A DNA stretch of 64,000 nt from Thuidium tamariscinum (lineage: Eukaryota; Streptophyta; Bryopsida; Hypnales; Thuidiaceae): contig OX344755.2 in NCBI GenBank assembly GCA_947034885.2, forward strand, positions 11,348,501-11,412,500, written 5' to 3'. The position numbers were made by a program, and so were the translations under genes. Below are positions 24,648 to 37,220 of the stretch, piece after piece. The number at the start of each line of letters is the position of its first letter. The first letter of the stretch is position 1. The notes below the pieces were generated by a model that was not told the DNA's origin, did not search any database, and worked only from the letters and a program-made list of their open reading frames with translations.

Positions 24648-24677
24648 CTGGGAGGGAGAACCATTCCGGACGCAGCT

Positions 24678-27600
24678 ATGGCGTCGTCTCCGACGTCGCG
24701 GTTGTCCATACCTGGCAACAGGTCGTTCCGCAACTACAACATCCCCCGCGGCGGCAGTCCGCGTCTGGAGCGTTCGGACTCGCCGGTGTCCACCGCGCAG
24801 CCTCGCCGCTTTTCTTATGGGACGTCGTACTCTCGCGACGAGAGCGAGCTGGAGGATGACGTGAGCTCGGGGTTCCCTCGCTACATGGTGCAAATCCCCG
24901 CCACTCCCGATTTCCAGAACTTGTCGACCAGCATCCAATCCGCTACGGGGACGCCCAATGCCCGCCCCATGAGCCCGGCCATCGCCGGAAAGGCCGAACA
25001 GCAATTCGTGTCCAGCACACTCTTCACGGGGGGTTACCAGAGTATCACGCGCGGCCACGTGATGGAGAAGATGATGGAGATCGAGGGGAACCACCCGCAG
25101 CTCGCTTGCGCCAGAGGCACCACCTGCGAGGTTCATGGCTGTGACCAGAAATCTCTCCGTGACGAACGCGGCGAGGATCTGTTTCCTTGCGAGTGCAACT
25201 TTCGCATTTGCCGCGAGTGTTACCTCGACGCGCTGGCCACGCCCGCCGCGAAGTGCCCTGGGTGTAAAGAGGATTACAAATCGGCTGATGAGTCTCCCAG
25301 AAACGCCAATTTCCAAGCGTTGCCCACGATTGAAACGAATAATCCCGCGCGCATGGAGCGGCGCCTTTCGCTTCTGCGATCCAACAAGCCCGGCCCACTC
25401 ATGCAAAACGGAAGCTCTGACTTCGACCATTCCCGCTGGCTGTACGAAACCAAGGGAACTTACGGCTACGGGAATGCCGTCTGGCCCAAAGACGACGGCT
25501 ACTCGAAAGACGGCATGGGCGCCCCGCCTAAGAACTTCGTCGACAAGTCCAAGCGCCCGCTGTCACGCAAAATCTCAATCTCCGCAGGAATCCTCAGCCC
25601 TTACAGACTCCTCGTTCTCATTCGAATGGTGATTCTCGCGCTCTTTCTTGCGTGGCGAGTGCAGCACAGCAACCCCGACGCAATGTGGCTGTGGGGAATG
25701 TCTGTTGTGTGCGAGATTTGGTTCGCGTTTTCATGGATTCTCGACCAGTTGCCCAAGCTCTGCCCCATTAACCGCATGACGGATCTCCAAGTACTCAAGG
25801 AGAAGTTCGAAATGCCATCCCCTGCGAATCCCGACGGGCGCTCTGACCTTCCCGGAGTCGACGTCTTCGTTTCATCAGCTGATCCCGAGAAGGAGCCGCC
25901 ATTGACAACTGGCAACACCGTTCTGTCGATTTTGGCAGCCGATTACCCTCTGGAGAAGCTGGCTTGCTACTTGTCCGACGACGGCGGCTCGTTGCTGTCG
26001 TTTGAGGCGTTAGCCGAAGCGGCAAGCTTCTCACGCGTGTGGGTGCCGTTCTGTAGGAAACATGCGATTGAGCCGCGTAACCCGGAGACGTATTTCTTGC
26101 TGCGAGGGGATCCCACCAAAGGCAAAGTGCGACCTGATTTTGTGAAAGATCGGCGACGGGTGAAACGGGAGTATGATGAATTTAAAGTGAGAATTAATGG
26201 CCTGCCGGATTCCATTCGGAGAAGAGCGGATGCGTACAATGCACATGAAGAGATTCGGGAGAAGCGAGCGCAATTTGAGTCTGGGGTTGACCCCCTGGAA
26301 TCGATCACGGTGCCCAAAGCGACGTGGATGGCGGACGGAACGCACTGGCCAGGCACTTGGACGCAGTCTGGGAAGGAGCATGGCCGCGGCGATCACGCAG
26401 GCATCATTCAGGTAATCACCACTAAACACTCTGTGTCAGGGTTTATGATCTAAGTTAGATTATGCCAAAGGGAATAATATTTCCTACAGACATATTTTCC
26501 GAATTTGGTCCCTACTTGATCCCTAATTTGCAATCTAAGGGTTCTACCCTCTAATTTTCAGTTGTTGATTCTAAGCCAGCTAGAAGTGCTTAATACTCGA
26601 AGTTCAACGTCAATTTAAGTACTGCGCATTGAGGTTGATAACAAGAAGTACTTGCATTTGAGTCCTCCCTGGTTGCATATCTCGTAATCATATTCTCTAG
26701 TGAGTTAGATTCAAAGTATGCTAGAAGATTTTGAGCACTTGAGCTTTAGTCTTCGAATTTTGCATATGAATCCGGGTGGTTGCATCTTTTAAATCAGATT
26801 CGTTTGTTGGTTGTGAGTGAGTACATTTCAGAATTGCTGTCATGCATTGTGGGTTGAAATCCCTCTCTTCTCATATTTAGACTCTACATTAGCTTCAAAG
26901 TACTTGATTCAAATTCTGTTTCAGGGTTTAGGGATTTGGAGAGCCATCAAATTATGGATGTCATGGGGAATACTAACCCGCAGTTCGTGTTTATGACTCC
27001 CTCCAGGTGATGCTGGCTCCCCCAACTCACGAGCCTCTCCTGGGCAGCGACGACGAGGAGAACATCATCGACACTACAGGCGTGGACATTCGTCTCCCCA
27101 TGCTCGTCTACGTATCTCGGGAGAAGCGTCCGGGCTACGACCACAACAAGAAAGCCGGCGCCATGAACGCTCTCGTTCGCACGAGCGCCATCATGTCCAA
27201 TGGCCCTTTCATTCTCAACCTCGACTGCGACCACTACATCTACAACTCCCTGGCTCTTCGCGAAGCCATGTGCTTCTTCATGGACCGCGGCGGCGACCGT
27301 CTTTGCTACATACAGTTCCCTCAGCGCTTCGAAGGTGTGGACCCCAATGACCGCTACGCGAATCACAACACGGTCTTCTTCGACGTCAACATGCGCGCGC
27401 TCGACGGGCTGCAAGGGCCAGTTTATGTCGGTACGGGCTGCGTCTTCCGTCGCACGGCGCTTTACGGCTTCGACCCCCCTCGTTTCAAAGAGCATGCTGG
27501 TTGCTGGGAAACGCTCTGCTGCTGTTTCACCAAGTCTAAAAAGAAGAAGAAAGTTCAACGGGAGGAGGAAATCGCGAAGAGTTTGAATGGACCCGCGAGC

Positions 27601-28770
27601 GACAACGACGATGAATTGGAAGCCATGATGTTGCCCAAGCGGTTCGGCGACTCCACAACGTTCGCGGCCTCGATTCCCGTGGCGCAGTTCCAAGGGCTGC
27701 CGCTCCAAGACGGCGGTGTCAAGAACGGGCGCCCTGCGGGCGCCTTGACGCTCCCGCGGGAGCCGCTGGACGCGTCCACAATCGCGGAAGCTATCAACGT
27801 AATCTCATGCTACTACGAAGACAAGACGGAGTGGGGCGGGCGCGTGGGGTGGATTTATGGGTCCGTCACGGAAGACGTCGTCACGGGGTTCCGAATGCAC
27901 AACCGCGGCTGGCGCTCGATCTACTGCGTCACGAAACGCGACGCGTTTCGTGGCACGGCGCCCATCAATCTCACCGACAGATTGCACCAGGTGCTGCGCT
28001 GGGCGACGGGGTCAGTTGAGATTTTCTTCTCACGCAACAACGCGCTCTTTGCTAGCCCGCGAATGAAATTCTTGCAACGAATTGCGTATCTCAACGTCGG
28101 GATCTACCCTTTCACATCGATTTTCCTGCTCGTGTACTGCTTCCTTCCTGCGCTTTCACTATTCTCGGGAGAGTTCATCGTCTACCAACTGAACGTTACG
28201 TTCCTCGTCTACCTGCTCACTATCACTGTCACCTTGTGCTTGCTCGCCATTCTCGAAGTGAAGTGGTCGGGGATTACATTAGAAGAGTGGTGGCGGAATG
28301 AGCAGTTTTGGGTGATTGGGGGCACCAGTGCGCATTTGGCTGCGGTGTTTCAAGGTTTTCTCAAAGTGATTGCGGGGGTGGATATCTCATTCACGCTGAC
28401 TTCGAAAGCGAGTGGGGACGAAGCGGGAGACGAATTTGCGGATTTGTATCTGGTGAAGTGGAGTGCGCTTATGATTCCGCCGATTACGATTATGATTACG
28501 AATGTGGTAGCGATTGCGGTGGGAATTTCGAGGCAGGTTTATAGCACCATTCCGGAGTGGAGCAAGCTGATCGGAGGAGTGTTCTTCTCATTGTGGGTGT
28601 TGTCGCATCTGTATCCGTTCGCGAAGGGGCTCATGGGGAGAAGGGGGAAGACGCCGACGATTATCTACGTCTGGTCAGGATTGTTGTCGGTCATTATTTC
28701 GCTCCTCTGGGTGTACGTGAACCCACCCGCGGGATCCACTACTGGCAGCAGCACCTTCACTTTTCCTTAG
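24678..28770 (+). CDS. CSLD: Cellulose synthase-like protein D (CSLD), complete
   Basis: Processive family-2 glycosyltransferase of Golgi/plasma membrane. CSLD proteins make beta-1,4-glucan-type polysaccharide in tip-growing cells and new cell plates (family knowledge). Coding exons are 24678-26411 and 27007-28770, joined in phase 0 (…HAGIIQ|VMLAPP…), giving 1165 aa, the usual CSLD size. A basic N-terminal region (1-140) is followed by a RING-like cysteine domain (about 144-196: [28 protein letters not shown]), as expected of CSLD and absent from CSLA/CSLC. Two membrane helices lie at about 310-356. The cytosolic catalytic part shows LSDDGG (D at 434-435), DCD (651-653), TED (866-868) and QVLRW (906-910), the full D,D,D,QxxRW set. 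About six helices follow to the C terminus. The start has G at -3 and +4. The exon is GC-rich, unlike the neighbourhood. No defect seen. Which CSLD clade member it is cannot be told. Confidence 0.97.
26412..27006 (+). other. CSLD intron (595 bp, phase 0)
   Basis: Donor CAG|GTAATC at 26411/26412 and acceptor CTCCAG at 27006. The intron drops to AT-rich composition, while both exons are GC-rich. The join restores the family-conserved HAGIIQVMLAPP block. Confidence 0.95.
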
Positions 28771-30788
28771 GGAAAACTCCAGGCTACTCTTGAATGTGTC
28801 GCCCGCTAATCAACAGCGAGGTATACTCCTGTGTTTCCAAGGGCCTTGCAAAGCGTAAATCTTCTGATTCAATTTCCAATGACGTCGAACAAGTCCTTCG
28901 CATGTTTAGTAGATTGCGGTGGCAGGCATGGGAAATTTCAGATTGCGCATTTGCGAGCTCATTGATCATTCTGATCATCTGCTATTCACTCTTGGCCACC
29001 GGACCAGCTCAATTTCATCGAGAAACCGACGCTTTGGGAGCCGTTTCTTTGGGACCTCAGCTGTGGAAATAAAAGCAGAGCATGGGATTGGTGTGCACCT
29101 ATTGAAGGATTCATCTTTGACTCGGTGGAAGGGAGAGGAAAGTGCTGCGGCACACGGCGTTGTAAACAATATTTCTAGGAGTTGTTACAGGTGGTGAAGA
29201 GCCATCAGATATCTTGTAGGGTATATATTCTCAATTCAGGATTTAGATTAGAGGCTGCCTTTGCTTTGCAGGTGATTGATGCGATCCTCATGCATCAAGT
29301 TTGCTTGCGTTTGACTTGCTTAGCATTCGATTCTTTGGCACCGAAGCTCATGGATTGGTCTCTGGTGTTGTGGCAGCTCCTCTGGCGTTGCTTTGTTCAG
29401 TAAATTCACCCATTTTTGGCCTCATTTCGTGATGTGGAGTTTGTTTGTGGTTCTTGTGGACATTGCCTTCTGTACAAGGCCGGGTATTTGGTGTGGCCAA
29501 AGCGGGTGCATTGTTGCGAAGGCCTCTTTTTTGCCTCCACCCTCAACAATGCTGATACTGCCCTCTTGAAGCCTTGTGTCGATGATGATCTTACCTTAAA
29601 ACAATTCCAATTACTTTTGCTCTAAAAACGAAGTCAATATTTTGATTTTGAGTCAAGAATGTATAGTTCATTCTGAAGATGTTTTATTCAATTCAAGTTG
29701 CAGAAATTGATAGAAACTTGAATGAGGTTACATTCGAGCTTGTCACTGTATTTTAGATTATCTTGCACACTTGACACACTTCGTTTGACTGAACGTCCCT
29801 CAGGTCGCTTGATCTTTCTTATAACTGTCTTCGAAGCAGTCAAATTAAGAATTAGAGATGTGATTTACATAGAAGGAACAAAATGTACTGTACAAATCTT
29901 TTTTAGTCCAACATACTTAAGGCTACATTTGATTCCGTTATTCTAATTGCTTGGGAGATAATCATACTACAAGTCATAGTTTGAATGCGAGACAAGTGTG
30001 CTTTAGGGAATGATAGTTTGGGAAGTGTGCAAGATATTCTAGAATGTCATTGAAGGGAGTGTTGGATTAAAGATGTTTGAGTGTAATAGAATCTAGCAAC
30101 ACTAACAAAACCAATGAGATGTGAAAAAACCCTTAGGGTGCGCTTACAAGTAGCATCAGTAGGCGGAACAGGTGCTACAATCCAAAAAATTAATAGACCG
30201 ATTAACATGCGAGTGCCGCTAAGCACGCCACCCGGTGGGGCATGCATGGGTAATATTGGGTACTACTAGAGAATATTCCAAAGCTTCATTGATATTGGTC
30301 AAGTGGTTTCATTGGTTGCCAAGAGTTGTTTATAGTATCCTACTTGTGCTAGCCAGGAAGACCAAGCAATAGAAGTTCAGTTTTCAATTTAATTTAATTA
30401 ATCAAAATTACGTGCCTTCATGTGTAGGTCACCAAAGCCATCTACCGGGTGAAGCATAAAAGTGCTTTTCTTGCTGGGTGGGTGGTTTTTGCCCACCGGG
30501 TGTCGGGCAAATGCAACTGCATTGACCCGCCCACCCAATATGTAAGGAGGCCCTTAGCCTTGTGAGCTACTAGAGGGCCTAATGGCATCATTCTTCCTCA
30601 ATGTAAGAACTTTCTATATGGCTCTAAAAACAAAAACAAGTTCAAGGGAATTGTCAAAGAAAGGATAAAACACCTATTATCAAAGTTGTTCAAATATCAA
30701 TACCTAAAAAAACACCTTGAATATTTGGAGAGGTATAGAAAATTAATAGTAGAAGGCATTGGTTGAAAGGTTCATTGAACAAGTGCCA
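28771..30788. other. CSLD 3' flank and intergenic DNA
   Basis: The 3' UTR probably runs from the TAG at 28768-28770 through the moderately GC-rich DNA; an AATAAA string occurs at 29068. 30100-30560 holds short G/C-rich motifs (CACCCGGTGGGGC; GGGTGGGTGG facing CCCACC) that can form local hairpins. No second gene recognised. Confidence 0.5.
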
Positions 30789-31642
30789 TTAACCCCTAAA
30801 TGCCACCAGTGCCAATTCATGGCATTTGGATGAGCAAAAAGTAATGTAAACAAAGACTAAAAGCATTTTTTCATCCATTTTTTGCTTGTTGACCTTTCAT
30901 GGAGGGTTATGAGAGTAGATAATTGAGTTTGTAGTCTTACTAGTGTTTGTCTTTGAATAAATGAGAAGTTAGTAAAAAAAATGGATGGCAAAATTTGCTA
31001 TTTTAGTGCCTATTTTGCTCATTGCTCTAAATCTGAGATTTCTCCTTGAAAATGACATTTTTTGAGTTTGAGTCCAACTTAGAAAATGAAGGTCATATAT
31101 TCTAGTTTCTACTCTAATTTGATTTTTGGAAAAATTCATGATTATGAATATTTTATTGCAATTTGGAATTTGGATGTATACTAATTATAGAAGGACATGG
31201 AAATTGAGTTTACACTTTAATAATGTCACTATGATGTACACATGCAATGAAATTTTCAGATCTTTTGAAATAATTTTCTATTTGATGTTTTTTTTTCTTC
31301 ACTTTTTCTTCAAAAAATCTCTTAAAACTCAATTTTTTTCAAAAAACTCAGTCTAGTTGTAAAGTACAGAAGACATATAATTTCATTTTTGAAAAATAAA
31401 GATAAATTTTTTCATACATGACTAGTTTGAAATGTACAACAAATTGAGTGATGGGCAATGAGGCTTGAAACCAATGGTTATAGATCTGTTCACTAATCCA
31501 TTAAGCTAGGTTGATGAATGGTTAATGATTCTAGTTGAAAATGGTAGGTTTTCATTAGTAGTCACTCTAATAATTGATTAAAATATGTCATTATCATCCA
31601 GATATTCATTTGTAGTCATCAACTTGGTCTTTAATGGGTTAA
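30789..31642. mobile_element. TTAA-flanked non-autonomous element, ~850 bp
   Basis: Left end TTAACCCCTAAATGCCACCA, right end in reverse complement TTAACCCATTAAAGACCAAG, TTAA at both edges. Four bases on, at 31646, a new TTAACCCCTCACTACTGACA terminus starts, so two family members seem to abut. Non-coding. Confidence 0.6.
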
Positions 31643-31921
31643 GGGTTAACCCCTCACTACTGACACTTGGACCAGTAAGAACAAATGCTTGCAAACCACA
31701 TGTGCTTGCATAGTGTGTGAGAATCATACTTTAACAAAACATGGCAAAAGAAACCTATAATCAATGTTGAGTGTAGATTTTTTTTACCAAATTTTTGTGC
31801 ATGCATTCATAGTGGATACTCAACTTCTTTTGCAATTTAAGACTTCAATTTTTAGGAATTTTAAAGTGCATATAATATACCAGTGGAAAGGTCTCATGGT
31901 GGAACTGCACAATAACGTGTA

Positions 31922-32530
31922 AGGTGGGTACACCCAAAATTGCGCAGTGCCTTAAAGCGCACTCTAAAATCAGTCCTAAAATGGACTGTAAATGTATTCC
32001 AAGTGGAGATTGAGTGGGAATGGTGGTTTCAGGTGGTATTGTTGCACTTATACTCCAACTAAGGCCATAGAAAGGTACTTCATGAAGAAAGATCAAGTGA
32101 CGAGTGGACTATTAGAAAGAAAATTTAAAAAAAATACTAAAACAGAAAATAAAAACTACTTATGAGTACCTAATTATGGTTTCCAAGAAAAAGTTAGTTT
32201 TATTAAAGTGTTTTCAGAATTTCAATGATCAATTACTTTTCCGACTTGGAGAATGTGATAATAGCCACTTTTATTTCTCTACTGATACTTTGCAAGAGGG
32301 TCCTTAGTTTCATAATTGGTCTTTTATAGTGCAACCTATGAGCTGTTTTAGTCACCCTACTTTCAGAACTTCACACCCCTACTATGCTCTAGGATTTGCT
32401 GATTTTAGAAAGGTCATTGCTCATCTGTTCCTTTCCAACACATGTCTTCTATTTTCTCTATACCCTACTCCATATTTAGCCTTCAAATAACCCACAGCCC
32501 TAAAAGTGGCGCTTTTAGTTGTACCCACCT
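31922..32530. mobile_element. AGGTGGGTACA-family element with TA duplication
   Basis: Left AGGTGGGTACACCCAAAATT and right reverse complement AGGTGGGTACAACTAAAAGC, about 609 bp, with TA on both sides. The inner ends add AGTGCCTTAAAGCGC against GCGCCACTTTTAGG. Non-coding. A related single end lies at 46628. Confidence 0.7.
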
Positions 32531-33880
32531 TACTACGAGCAAATTTTACTTACAATGTTTTGTTATAGTGTGGGGATGAATCTAGAAAAGCTAATAGGGC
32601 AGAGTGAAATGGGCCATGCTGCTTGAGTGCTTCACTGTGTTGGATTGAATTTTTCACAGAAACATTTTTGAAAATTTGCATGCAAAATGTGGAGAAAAAA
32701 ACAGAAACATGTGCTTTTTCGTACTGTACTGATTGCTTTGAAATTGCCGATAGATGGAGTCGGTAGTTGGGCAGACCCTCAGAAATTTGTGTAAGTCCTT
32801 ACAAAGCACTCATGATTGACTTGCCAAAATTTCACTGACAACGATGCATCAGAAACAATGGAACATGGATTGGAAGGCACTGGATGAAGACATAGGCACC
32901 AACTCTGACTATGGAAGCCTCAAAGTCGTGATTGGGAGCACCGGCCTACTCAATAACGGGGAGTACCAGCATTTAGTAGCATTGTAGCCGGATGATTTTG
33001 AGATTTTCCGATTGAGATTGTAAAGTTTTGGTAGAGGTTCTGGATGAAATTTTTTTTTTCGGAAATGAGCTGGGTAGCAAAAAAAATTCGGTTGTTTGCC
33101 ATGTATGCTACAAATATTTTGGAAAATTACTAATTACACTACAAGATTACAGTTTTTTACCGGCTAGGATTATACTTTGTAGGAAATTTTTATATAGTAT
33201 CCTAGAAAACTATAGACATATGAGTATATGCCTATAGGAGTACATGACATTATTTCATAGTATCCTATGATCCTCACTCCTTAGTGAGCAGTTTCTTAAT
33301 TCTCACTAATGTGTTCAGAATTCAGACTTTTAGTTTACCTATAACCTATTGAAGACTTAAAGTGTTAAAACTTAAAAACTTAAAGTGTTGGAGGCTGAAG
33401 CAGTTGGACTTCATAAATCAAAATTCCACAATACCACAAATTCACAACAGTCACAAAGAGTCAGAGACTCAAAGTCTCAGAGATACAGCTTGGGTTTGGA
33501 ATTTTTGTGGCCGTCGATGGAGATCAGCCATTGGTGGCATCAACGGTTGAGGGTGTGCCGCTAAACCAACTTGTCACTCACATAGTGTCTCAGACTCTCA
33601 GTCTGAAAATCACGTTTGAGTTTGAAAACACAATTGCTAACTTGCTATTGTGTTTGGAACTTTGGATTAGGGTTGAACACTTGAATTCCAAGCGCTTCTG
33701 AATCCAATTCTCGAAGTCAGGGTTTAAGCTTTTTGGTTGAGGCTGCTCTGTGCCTCTGTTGCTAGGTCGTTGGGGTACGCTAAATTCGCAATTTTGCTTC
33801 AGAAATCACATACCTGTTGACCTGCAGGTCCTCATGCGAGCGCTGTTTCATGAGGAACTTGAAACTTCAAAGCTTGCGTA
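32531..33880. other. Intergenic stretch upstream of the hAT relic
   Basis: No gene recognised. The last ~500 bp become less AT-rich and may belong to the leader or end region of the hAT element. Confidence 0.4.
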
Positions 33881-34083
33881 CACTACAAGAAAAAGGGGTG
33901 TTTTAAGTAGTGTCCTAGACATCACGTCTTTTAAGTAATGTCTTTTAAGTAAGGTTTTAAGTAAAATTTTACTAAAAAGACAGTCTTTTAAGTAAAATTT
34001 TACTTAAAGCCTTACTTAAAAGACATTGCTTAAAAGATGTGATGTCTAGGACACTACTTAAAACACCCCTTTTTCTTGTAGTG
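33881..34083. mobile_element. CACTACAAG hairpin MITE, copy 1
   Basis: A 203-bp near-perfect palindrome starting CACTACAAGAAAAAGGGGTG and ending CACCCCTTTTTCTTGTAGTG. CGTA is repeated directly on both sides. CACTACAAGAAAA is a known terminus of plant CACTA (En/Spm) elements; the 4-bp flank is one longer than their usual 3. Non-coding; a transcript would be a strong hairpin. Confidence 0.85.
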
Positions 34084-34604
34084 CGTAGTTGTGCCTTCGC
34101 CTTTCCGATTTGGGTTTAGGGTTCTTCGATCAGTTTGGTCTTCCTCGCAATTTGCAATTTCAATTGCATTTCAGCAAACTTGGTAGTCAAACTTGTCCGA
34201 TTGTTTGGAGGCCAGAGGCCAGAGCTCAAGAGTCACGAAGCGTGCAATTCCATTTTGATTCGCAGGAGTGTGTATCTGTTTGCGGTCTGCTTCTCGAGGT
34301 CATGACAATATGTCATCGTGATTTGGTGAATCAATGGCCTCTGTGGCGATCGTCTTCTTCTGTGGTAAGTTCAGCAGTCAACTTCTCAAATCTCAACTGA
34401 TTTTTCTTGAACATATTATAATGTGCTTAATGTGCTTGTTGTTTTAGGATTGTCTTTAGAGGGTTTACGGGTTGGGTTGGGCTGGTCTTTTGATTTCCAA
34501 TTTTTTTTGTCAACATATTGTGGTCTGGTGACTCTGGTCTTTTGATTTTGATTTCCTGATTTCGATTTCCTGCTTTTGCAAATTGTAGGGAAGAACTTGG
34601 GCTG

Positions 34605-37070
34605 ATGGCAAAGCGGCAAAAGTCCCTCAGGGACCATTACTTTGCAAAGTCGAGAAAAACTGATATAATCGACTTCTTGTCCTCGGGGTCTGAGATTGAA
34701 TCCACTCACCAAACTGAGGCTTCGGCGGTAGATCGCCCTCCTCCTTCGGAAGCAAAGTTGGCTCGGAGTCTCTGGAAAGAGCAATGGTGTGGCCAATTTG
34801 ACTGGCTCTACTTCGATGTAAACATCGGGAGGGTCTTCTACAGGGTGTGCAAAGACAAGGGCGGGCGATTCTCATACGTGAGAGATGGTTCCAAAAATTT
34901 GAAAATAAATGCCTTTCAAGACCATGGCCGCTCCAATGAACACAAACGACTTGCATGGGCTCTCAACAGCGATGGAAAAGTCATGGAGAAAGCCATTTTT
35001 AGTAGACAGAGAGTTTGCGATGAAGCTGTGGCATGCTTGCTACAAGCTGCTTATTTTTTAGGGAAGAATTCACTACCCTACTCCAAGTTTCCATCATTGT
35101 GTAAATTTCTTCTATCTGTGAAAGCTCCAATGACCTTGTCTTTGTATCAAGACGAGAAATCTTGTTCAGTTTTGATGAAGTACATTTCAATTGTCATTGA
35201 AAAACAAATCTTGAACCGTATTCGAAATTCACCTTTTTTTGGTGTGATGGTAGACAAATTGACAGATATTAGTGTCATAGGGCACCTTGTAGTATTTGCC
35301 ACGATTATCGAAGAGGGTCTCCCGGTTACTCTTTTCTTGGGCTTGCTGCCAATTGAGGGCGGAAAGAAGAATATTGTGATCATTTTTGAAACTTTGGTTT
35401 CAGTGCTGCGGCTTCGGGGGCTTGACCTGCGGAAATTCTTGGGTTTCAGAAGTGATGGGTCGAGCACCATGACCGGCTCAATACCCGAAGTGGCTACCCG
35501 GCTCATAAGAGGTTTTCTTCCATAGTTGAGAGACTGCGAGTTCCCGGACTGTGGGAACTCACTACAGCAGCTGATCTACAGTGATCTGATGTGGCACAGC
35601 GACTACCACATCAGATAATAATATTTTATTAAATAAAAAAATATTTTTTTAAAATTTATTATTATTATTTTAATAATTTTTTAATAATTTTTTAATCTGA
35701 TCAACAGGGCTGGTTCACAGAAATGGGGAACGAGGCTGAAACAGTCTCTCAACACCCCCGAAAAACCTCTTATGAAAAAACGTAAATCCTTACCTGCTGT
35801 CTGTGCACTGCGTGGTTCATTGGACGAACTTGGCGGCCTTGGATGCGGCAAAGTTTCTTTCCTACAAGGACCTATCAGGTGACGTCAATGCACTTTTAAA
35901 TTCAGTTGCTTCGTTTTTCCATAAATCCTCAAAGTGAAAGCATGCTTTTAGTGCTTTGCAGGAGGAGTTGTTTGATGCCAAACGCTCCATGAAACGGTAC
36001 CACAAGATCAGATGGCTATCTCGGTGGCAGGCGGTAAGCACACTCTACGACTCTTTAGAGTCTGTTCTTTGCTATTTCCGTAATGTGAATGATTCTGACT
36101 CTGCACAGGCTTCTTCTTAGTTCTAGTTTATTTATGTCTTTTTTTTTCTTGCTGACATTTTTAAGTGCTTGGCTATGATGTCTATAATCTTCCAATGTAA
36201 ATTTGTTGATGTAAGCTCTGTGGGCAGCATAGTTCGTACAGAGATAGCCCAAATCCAAATGCTGTTTATAGTTGAAAGTACCAATTTGAATACAGACTTG
36301 TTTAACGATAGCACTGGATATCATGTGCTTCCTAAGTATGGCCCTTTTGAGGGTCATCTTAGAAAGTTATCAAGCCAGATTCGGGGAAATTTGTTTCATG
36401 GGATTACTATGTCCAGATCTAGACTAGGAACAGATTTGGAGGAAGCTCATGTATTTCAGAGATCATTTGCTGAAGTAGTTTGTGAGGGTTTACATGCTCG
36501 TTTTCAAGACAATGATTTGGTTTCTTGTTTTAAAGTATTGAATTCTTCTAACATGCCTTTCAAGCAAGTCGGTTTGCAGAACTGGGGGGTCTCTGAACTT
36601 GATAAATTGCTACAGCTGTATGGGTAGGACCAGTCGCACTCAGGTTTTTCCTTCCCCCCAATTTGGGATGTGCAAGCTTGTAAGCGGGAGTTCTTGTCAT
36701 TTAAATTGTAGTGTACCACCAAATGGGTGGACAAAAACTTTTGGGATTTGTGGGGCATGATTATTTGGAGTCATGCCCTACAAATCCGATATCCCAATTT
36801 GTTAATCTTGGCAGACATAGCTAGAATACAGTGTGTATCTACAGCCACCTGTGAGAGAGCTTTCAGCATCCAAAACTTAATTAAAACTCGTGTTAGGAAC
36901 TGATTGGGAAGTAAAAACCTTGAGGCTTTGCTTAAAGTTGCTTTAGAGGGTCTGGATGATGAGTTTGATGGTATAATATGTGATGCCATACCCTTGTGGA
37001 AACATGAAACTAAATACAAATACTTGTATGCTAATCCTTCTAGTTATTTGCCCAATGTGGGCATGGGTCC
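34605..37070 (+). pseudogene. Decayed hAT-type transposase (zinc finger, DUF4371-like)
   Basis: The first frame (34605-35507, ~300 aa) has a degenerate TTF/BED-like zinc finger (W...V....FYRVC…GRSNEHKRL, about residues 65-115) and the start of the RNase H-like core (FFGVMVDKLTDIS; FRSDGSSTMTG, the positions of the first two catalytic acids). After a MITE (35508-35770) the protein text resumes in another frame as NPYLLSVHCVVHWTNLAALD and runs to ~36116. It then continues past stops with YGPFEGHLRKLSSQIRG (frame from 36169) and ends in the hAT dimerisation domain (YPNLLILADIARIQ…STATCERAFS…) near 36790-37065. Stops at ~35936 and ~36627 and frame changes show it is dead. No 8-bp target duplication or ends were identified. 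The family includes domesticated host genes, but the breaks argue against that here. Confidence 0.85.
35508..35770. mobile_element. AGAGGATTTTT-family MITE, copy 2, inside the hAT gene
   Basis: AGAGGTTTTTC at the left and GAAAAACCTCT at the right, TA repeated on both sides (35506-35507 and 35771-35772). The hAT reading runs out at this point and hAT homology resumes just after it. It shows the family core 'gactgcgagttccc', 'gcgactaccacatca' and a long A/T middle. Confidence 0.88.
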
Positions 37071-37220
37071 TAGTGCTAGCAACTCTTTTTCTTTGTATGA
37101 AGATATGCATCAGCTGGAAGTACCTCAATCTTGAGAGCTTTTTTGGACTTTGTATGCATTTCTGGTCTTATTCATTGCACATGTTTGATTCATTTTCTTG
37201 AAGAAAACTATGTTTGCATA

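Larger units (their letters stand above)
23760..24677 (+). promoter_or_regulatory. GC-rich promoter and 5' leader of CSLD
   Basis: G+C and CpG rise sharply from ~23760 into the coding exon, unlike the AT-rich DNA before it. The exact transcription start cannot be read. A splice pair AAAG|GTGAGT (24284/24285) and ATTGCAG (ending 24551) could form a 5'-UTR intron. A tiny upstream frame lies 30 bp before the main start. Confidence 0.6.

Noticed and set aside
24465-25430. 321-aa minus-strand frame
   Set aside because: Antisense shadow of the GC-rich CSLD first exon and leader; no codon logic or motif of its own.
26947-27708. 253-aa minus-strand frame
   Set aside because: Antisense shadow of CSLD exon 2.
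29416-29625. 69-aa frame with a CGSCGHC motif 3' of CSLD
   Set aside because: No ATG at its start, similarity to small plant CxxC proteins is too weak, and it lies in the likely 3' flank of CSLD.
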